Source: an uncultured Dialister sp.
GTDB taxonomy: Bacteria > Bacillota > Negativicutes > Veillonellales > Dialisteraceae
Assembly: GCA_934178345.1 (NCBI GenBank)
Contig: CAKPQG010000022.1
Location: 1 to 39,587, forward strand
Length of the DNA: 39,587 nucleotides
Reading direction: 5' to 3'
The position numbers were made by a program, and so were the translations under genes. Positions 37,696 to 39,587 of the stretch are shown here, one piece after another. Position 1 is the first letter of the stretch. Each line of letters opens with the position of its first letter. The notes below the pieces were generated by a model. That model ran no database searches. It saw nothing but the letters and a program-made list of their open reading frames with translations, and was not told where the DNA came from.

Positions 37696-38715
37696 ATGCC
37701 TAGAAGAGGAAATAACCTGTTAAAAGAAGACAGAAAAGTAGAGCGTATCCTCTGCTTGTGGAACATACTGATGCGTGGCCGCGGCGTCACGAGAGAAGAA
37801 CTCTCCGCCAAACTGAAAGTCAACGAGAGAACCATCAGCCGCTACTTCGCCGACATCCGCGGCTGCCTTGCTGCCATGGAAGAAAGCGATGGAGTCCATA
37901 GAAAACTCATTCACAGCCGCGAAGAAGGCGTCTACAAGATGATCAATGAAGGCGGCGAATACCTCACGAGCGGAGAACTCTTCGCCGTCTGCAAGATCCT
38001 CCTCTCGAGCAAAGCCTTCCATAAAGTGGAGATGAAAGCACTTCTTGAGCGACTTTTGGAAAATCTGGCCGCCGCAGAAGAACGGGCAGAGATCGGAGAC
38101 TACATCAAGAATGAACTCTTCGAATACGCAGAGCCTAACCACAAGAATCCGGACATGGACCTCCTGTGGAAAATTACGCGCGCCATCCACCAGCACCACG
38201 TCATTGCATTCGACTACAAAAAAATCAGCGCAGAAACCAGCAGCCCGCACACCGCTCGCCCGCTCGGCATCCTGTTCTCTGAATACTATTTTTACGTCGC
38301 AGCCCGTCCTGACCGAGGCATCAAGATCGGCGCCACCAGCCCGCTCAAAATTTACCGCTTGGACCGCATGTCGAGCGTCATCGACACCGGAAAGACCTTC
38401 GAAGAGCCCTATGCTGACCGCTTCCGCGAAGGAGAATTCAAAAACCGCGTCCAGTTCATGTACTCGGGAAAAAAGATCCACCTCGAATTCATTTACAAAG
38501 GCCTCTCCCTGGAAGCCGTCCTCGACCGCCTGCCCACTGCGAAAGCGAGAAAGCTCGACGACGGCAGCTGGAACATCAGCGCCGACGTCCTTGGTGAAGG
38601 CATCCTCATGTGGCTCCTCTCCCAAGGCGCTAACGTCAACGTCCTCGCTCCGGAAAGCATCCGCCAGGAATGGCTCGATACCGCCAGAAAAATCTGCGAA
38701 ATGGGAAAAGAATAA
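37696..38715 (+). CDS. WYL-domain transcriptional regulator
   Basis: This 339-residue DNA-binding regulator has an N-terminal winged helix (about 10-75: KVERILCLWNILMRGRGVTREELSAKLKVNERTISRYFADIRG) and a central WYL domain (about 155-230: ITRAIHQHHVIAFDYKKIS...ARPLGILFSEYYFYVAARPDRG...YRLDRM), followed by a C-terminal WCX-like module. WYL domains bind nucleic acid or nucleotide ligands and control stress, defence or metabolism genes. The ATG at 37696 is used; an in-frame GTG at 37687 directly abuts the AAAGG site. It is divergent from the nitroreductase-CpXC pair, which may be its target. Confidence 0.85.
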   Translation: MPRRGNNLLKEDRKVERILCLWNILMRGRGVTREELSAKLKVNERTISRYFADIRGCLAAMEESDGVHRKLIHSREEGVYKMINEGGEYLTSGELFAVCKILLSSKAFHKVEMKALLERLLENLAAAEERAEIGDYIKNELFEYAEPNHKNPDMDLLWKITRAIHQHHVIAFDYKKISAETSSPHTARPLGILFSEYYFYVAARPDRGIKIGATSPLKIYRLDRMSSVIDTGKTFEEPYADRFREGEFKNRVQFMYSGKKIHLEFIYKGLSLEAVLDRLPTAKARKLDDGSWNISADVLGEGILMWLLSQGANVNVLAPESIRQEWLDTARKICEMGKE

Positions 38716-38743
38716 AAGCGTAGGTCGTTGTTAGTTGTGTGGG

Positions 38744-38780
38744 AACCGTCCGCTGGGGCATTGCTCCGGCGGGCGGTTTT
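38744..38780 (+). terminator. Terminator of the WYL regulator gene
   Basis: AACCGTCCGCTGGGGC-ATT-GCTCCGGCGGGCGGTTTT: a long GC-rich stem followed by TTTT. Confidence 0.8.
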
Positions 38781-38784
38781 GGTA

Positions 38785-39500
38785 TAAAAAGGGTTTAGGG
38801 TTCAGGTTGGCGGGTTCAGGGTTGTGGTGCGGCGCATCATAAAAGGAAAGCGCCGCGAGTTTTTCAATAGAATGGCGCAACTCCTGTGTCGTCATTCCGA
38901 GCGAAGCCGAGGAATCTTTTTCGCCATGGCAAAACGGGCAGTTGCGCAGGCAAGTAAACGACGGCTATGTATTACATGATAATAGGAGTAGCCCCTTGAA
39001 GAAGGGGCGCGCCGAAGGCGCAGGATAGAGTGCCTCGAAGAGGCACCCTTCTACGCAGCGGTCAGTATGACAACTGCGCAAAGCGCTACTTCGTATCGTC
39101 ATTTCGAGCGAAGCGAGAAATCTTTGTCATTCGCGGTCCCACGGTCAATGTTTGGAAATTCCAAACGGGAAACCTGCTATCCACTTACCTTCGGGCATCG
39201 CCCCATATATATGGCAGCGAAGCTGCCACCACAAGTTTGAAAGCAGGGATGAGTAGCTAGTGACTAGTAGCTAGTGACTAGTGACTGGTAGCTAGGGATT
39301 AGTAGCTAGGGATTAGGTTTGCGATACGAGAAAACCGCTAGTTTCAAACCTCCGCGGCGCTTCCATATTTTTATGCGCCGCACCACCATTCCTAATTCCT
39401 CATTCCTAATTCCTCATTCGCGCAAAGCATTCATTCATAATCGGTGGACGGAGCCGTCAAAGAAGCTAACCCTGAACCCCGAACCCTCTTCCCTTTTGAA
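38785..39500. repeat. Intergenic mosaic, about 700 bp, several units
   Basis: GGGTTCAGG stub, hairpin E (38826-38860), GTCATTCCGAGCGAAG repeat, block L inverted (38986-39049), GTCATTTCGAGCGAAG repeat with ATGTTTGGAAATTCCAAACG palindrome (39097-39185), TAGTGAC/TAGTAGC heptads (39251-39290), GGATTAG, block F inverted (39315-39345), hairpin E inverted (39351-39388), TTCCTAA/TTCCTCA heptads (39388-39420), block H inverted, GAACCCC. No gene is supported. Confidence 0.8.
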
Positions 39501-39521
39501 AATGATCCGCGTAAAACCCTC

Positions 39522-39550
39522 TTGACACAGCCGCATCAAACTGATACAAT
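39522..39550 (+). promoter_or_regulatory. Promoter leading out of the window
   Basis: TTGACA (39522-39527), a 17-bp spacer and TACAAT (39545-39550). The 37 nt that follow contain no start codon, so a leader RNA or gene begins beyond the window edge. Confidence 0.75.
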
Positions 39551-39587
39551 AACACACGCTTAAGTCAAGAGCCGGTCAATCGAAGCC

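Overview
The window reads as a chromosomal segment of a diderm Firmicute (class Negativicutes, in the broad Megasphaera/Dialister/Selenomonas range; genus not resolved). T-box leaders, strong AGGAGG-type ribosome sites and the mltG-trmR-trhP gene order are Firmicute traits. An exported protein with two TonB-C-like domains and the many exported soluble proteins suggest an outer membrane. No rRNA, tRNA, CRISPR array, prophage or intact transposase was seen. The genes are mostly housekeeping. What is unusual is the DNA between them.

Layout: (1) 0.1-4.8 kb: a RuBisCO-like protein, a GtrB/ArnC-type glycosyltransferase and an Hpt phosphotransfer protein. (2) 5.0-7.0 kb: a PAS-like/GGDEF/REC/HD-GYP cyclic-di-GMP enzyme. 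(3) 7.5-10.2 kb: small exported charged proteins and a padR-DUF1700 operon with its own operator. (4) 10.9-12.7 kb: an Ile-type T-box leader with three terminator modules in front of an orphan branched-chain amino acid binding lipoprotein. (5) 12.7-18.9 kb: an exported TonB-C-like protein, a D-Ala-D-Ala carboxypeptidase, a purine permease, a PflX-like radical SAM protein and an N-acetyltransferase. (6) 19.0-23.2 kb: a hotdog thioesterase divergent from mltG-trmR-trhP-DUF4911. TrhP and TrmR are expected to make 5-methoxyuridine at tRNA position 34; a four-helix-bundle gene sits between them. (7) 23.5-27.0 kb: nicotinate phosphoribosyltransferase and a pair of related exported proteins. (8) 27.2-31.5 kb: a vitamin B6 neighbourhood: pdxT, pdxS, an ECF S-component and a divergent, C-terminally truncated MocR/PdxR-like regulator. 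(9) 31.7-36.1 kb: a TSCPD-domain protein, then a Leu-type T-box leader with leuC-leuD-leuB. (10) 36.2-39.6 kb: a CpXC protein, a nitroreductase, a WYL regulator and a promoter leading out of the window.

Almost every intergenic gap is filled by a mosaic of repeats in a nearly fixed order. From a gene's stop codon outward the order is: (A) 7-bp arrays of the TAGTGAC/TGGTGAC type; (B) TAATCCC/GGGATTA heptads; (F or G) a conserved 30-40 nt block; (E) a GC-rich hairpin GCGGCGC-AT-rich loop-GCGCCGC; (D) heptads such as GAGGAAT, GAGAAAT or GAGGAGT; (H) a block around GGTTAGCCCGTGGGGCG; (C) GGGTTCA heptads; then the next promoter. Most of these short arrays, whatever their sequence, have a 7-bp period. 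They often begin at or inside the 3' end of a gene, supply its stop codon, and in some cases encode the last few residues. Several families of non-coding fold-back (MITE-like) elements are nested in the mosaic, some at identical sites and some in 5' leaders. This composite repeat system is the main candidate for undescribed biology here.
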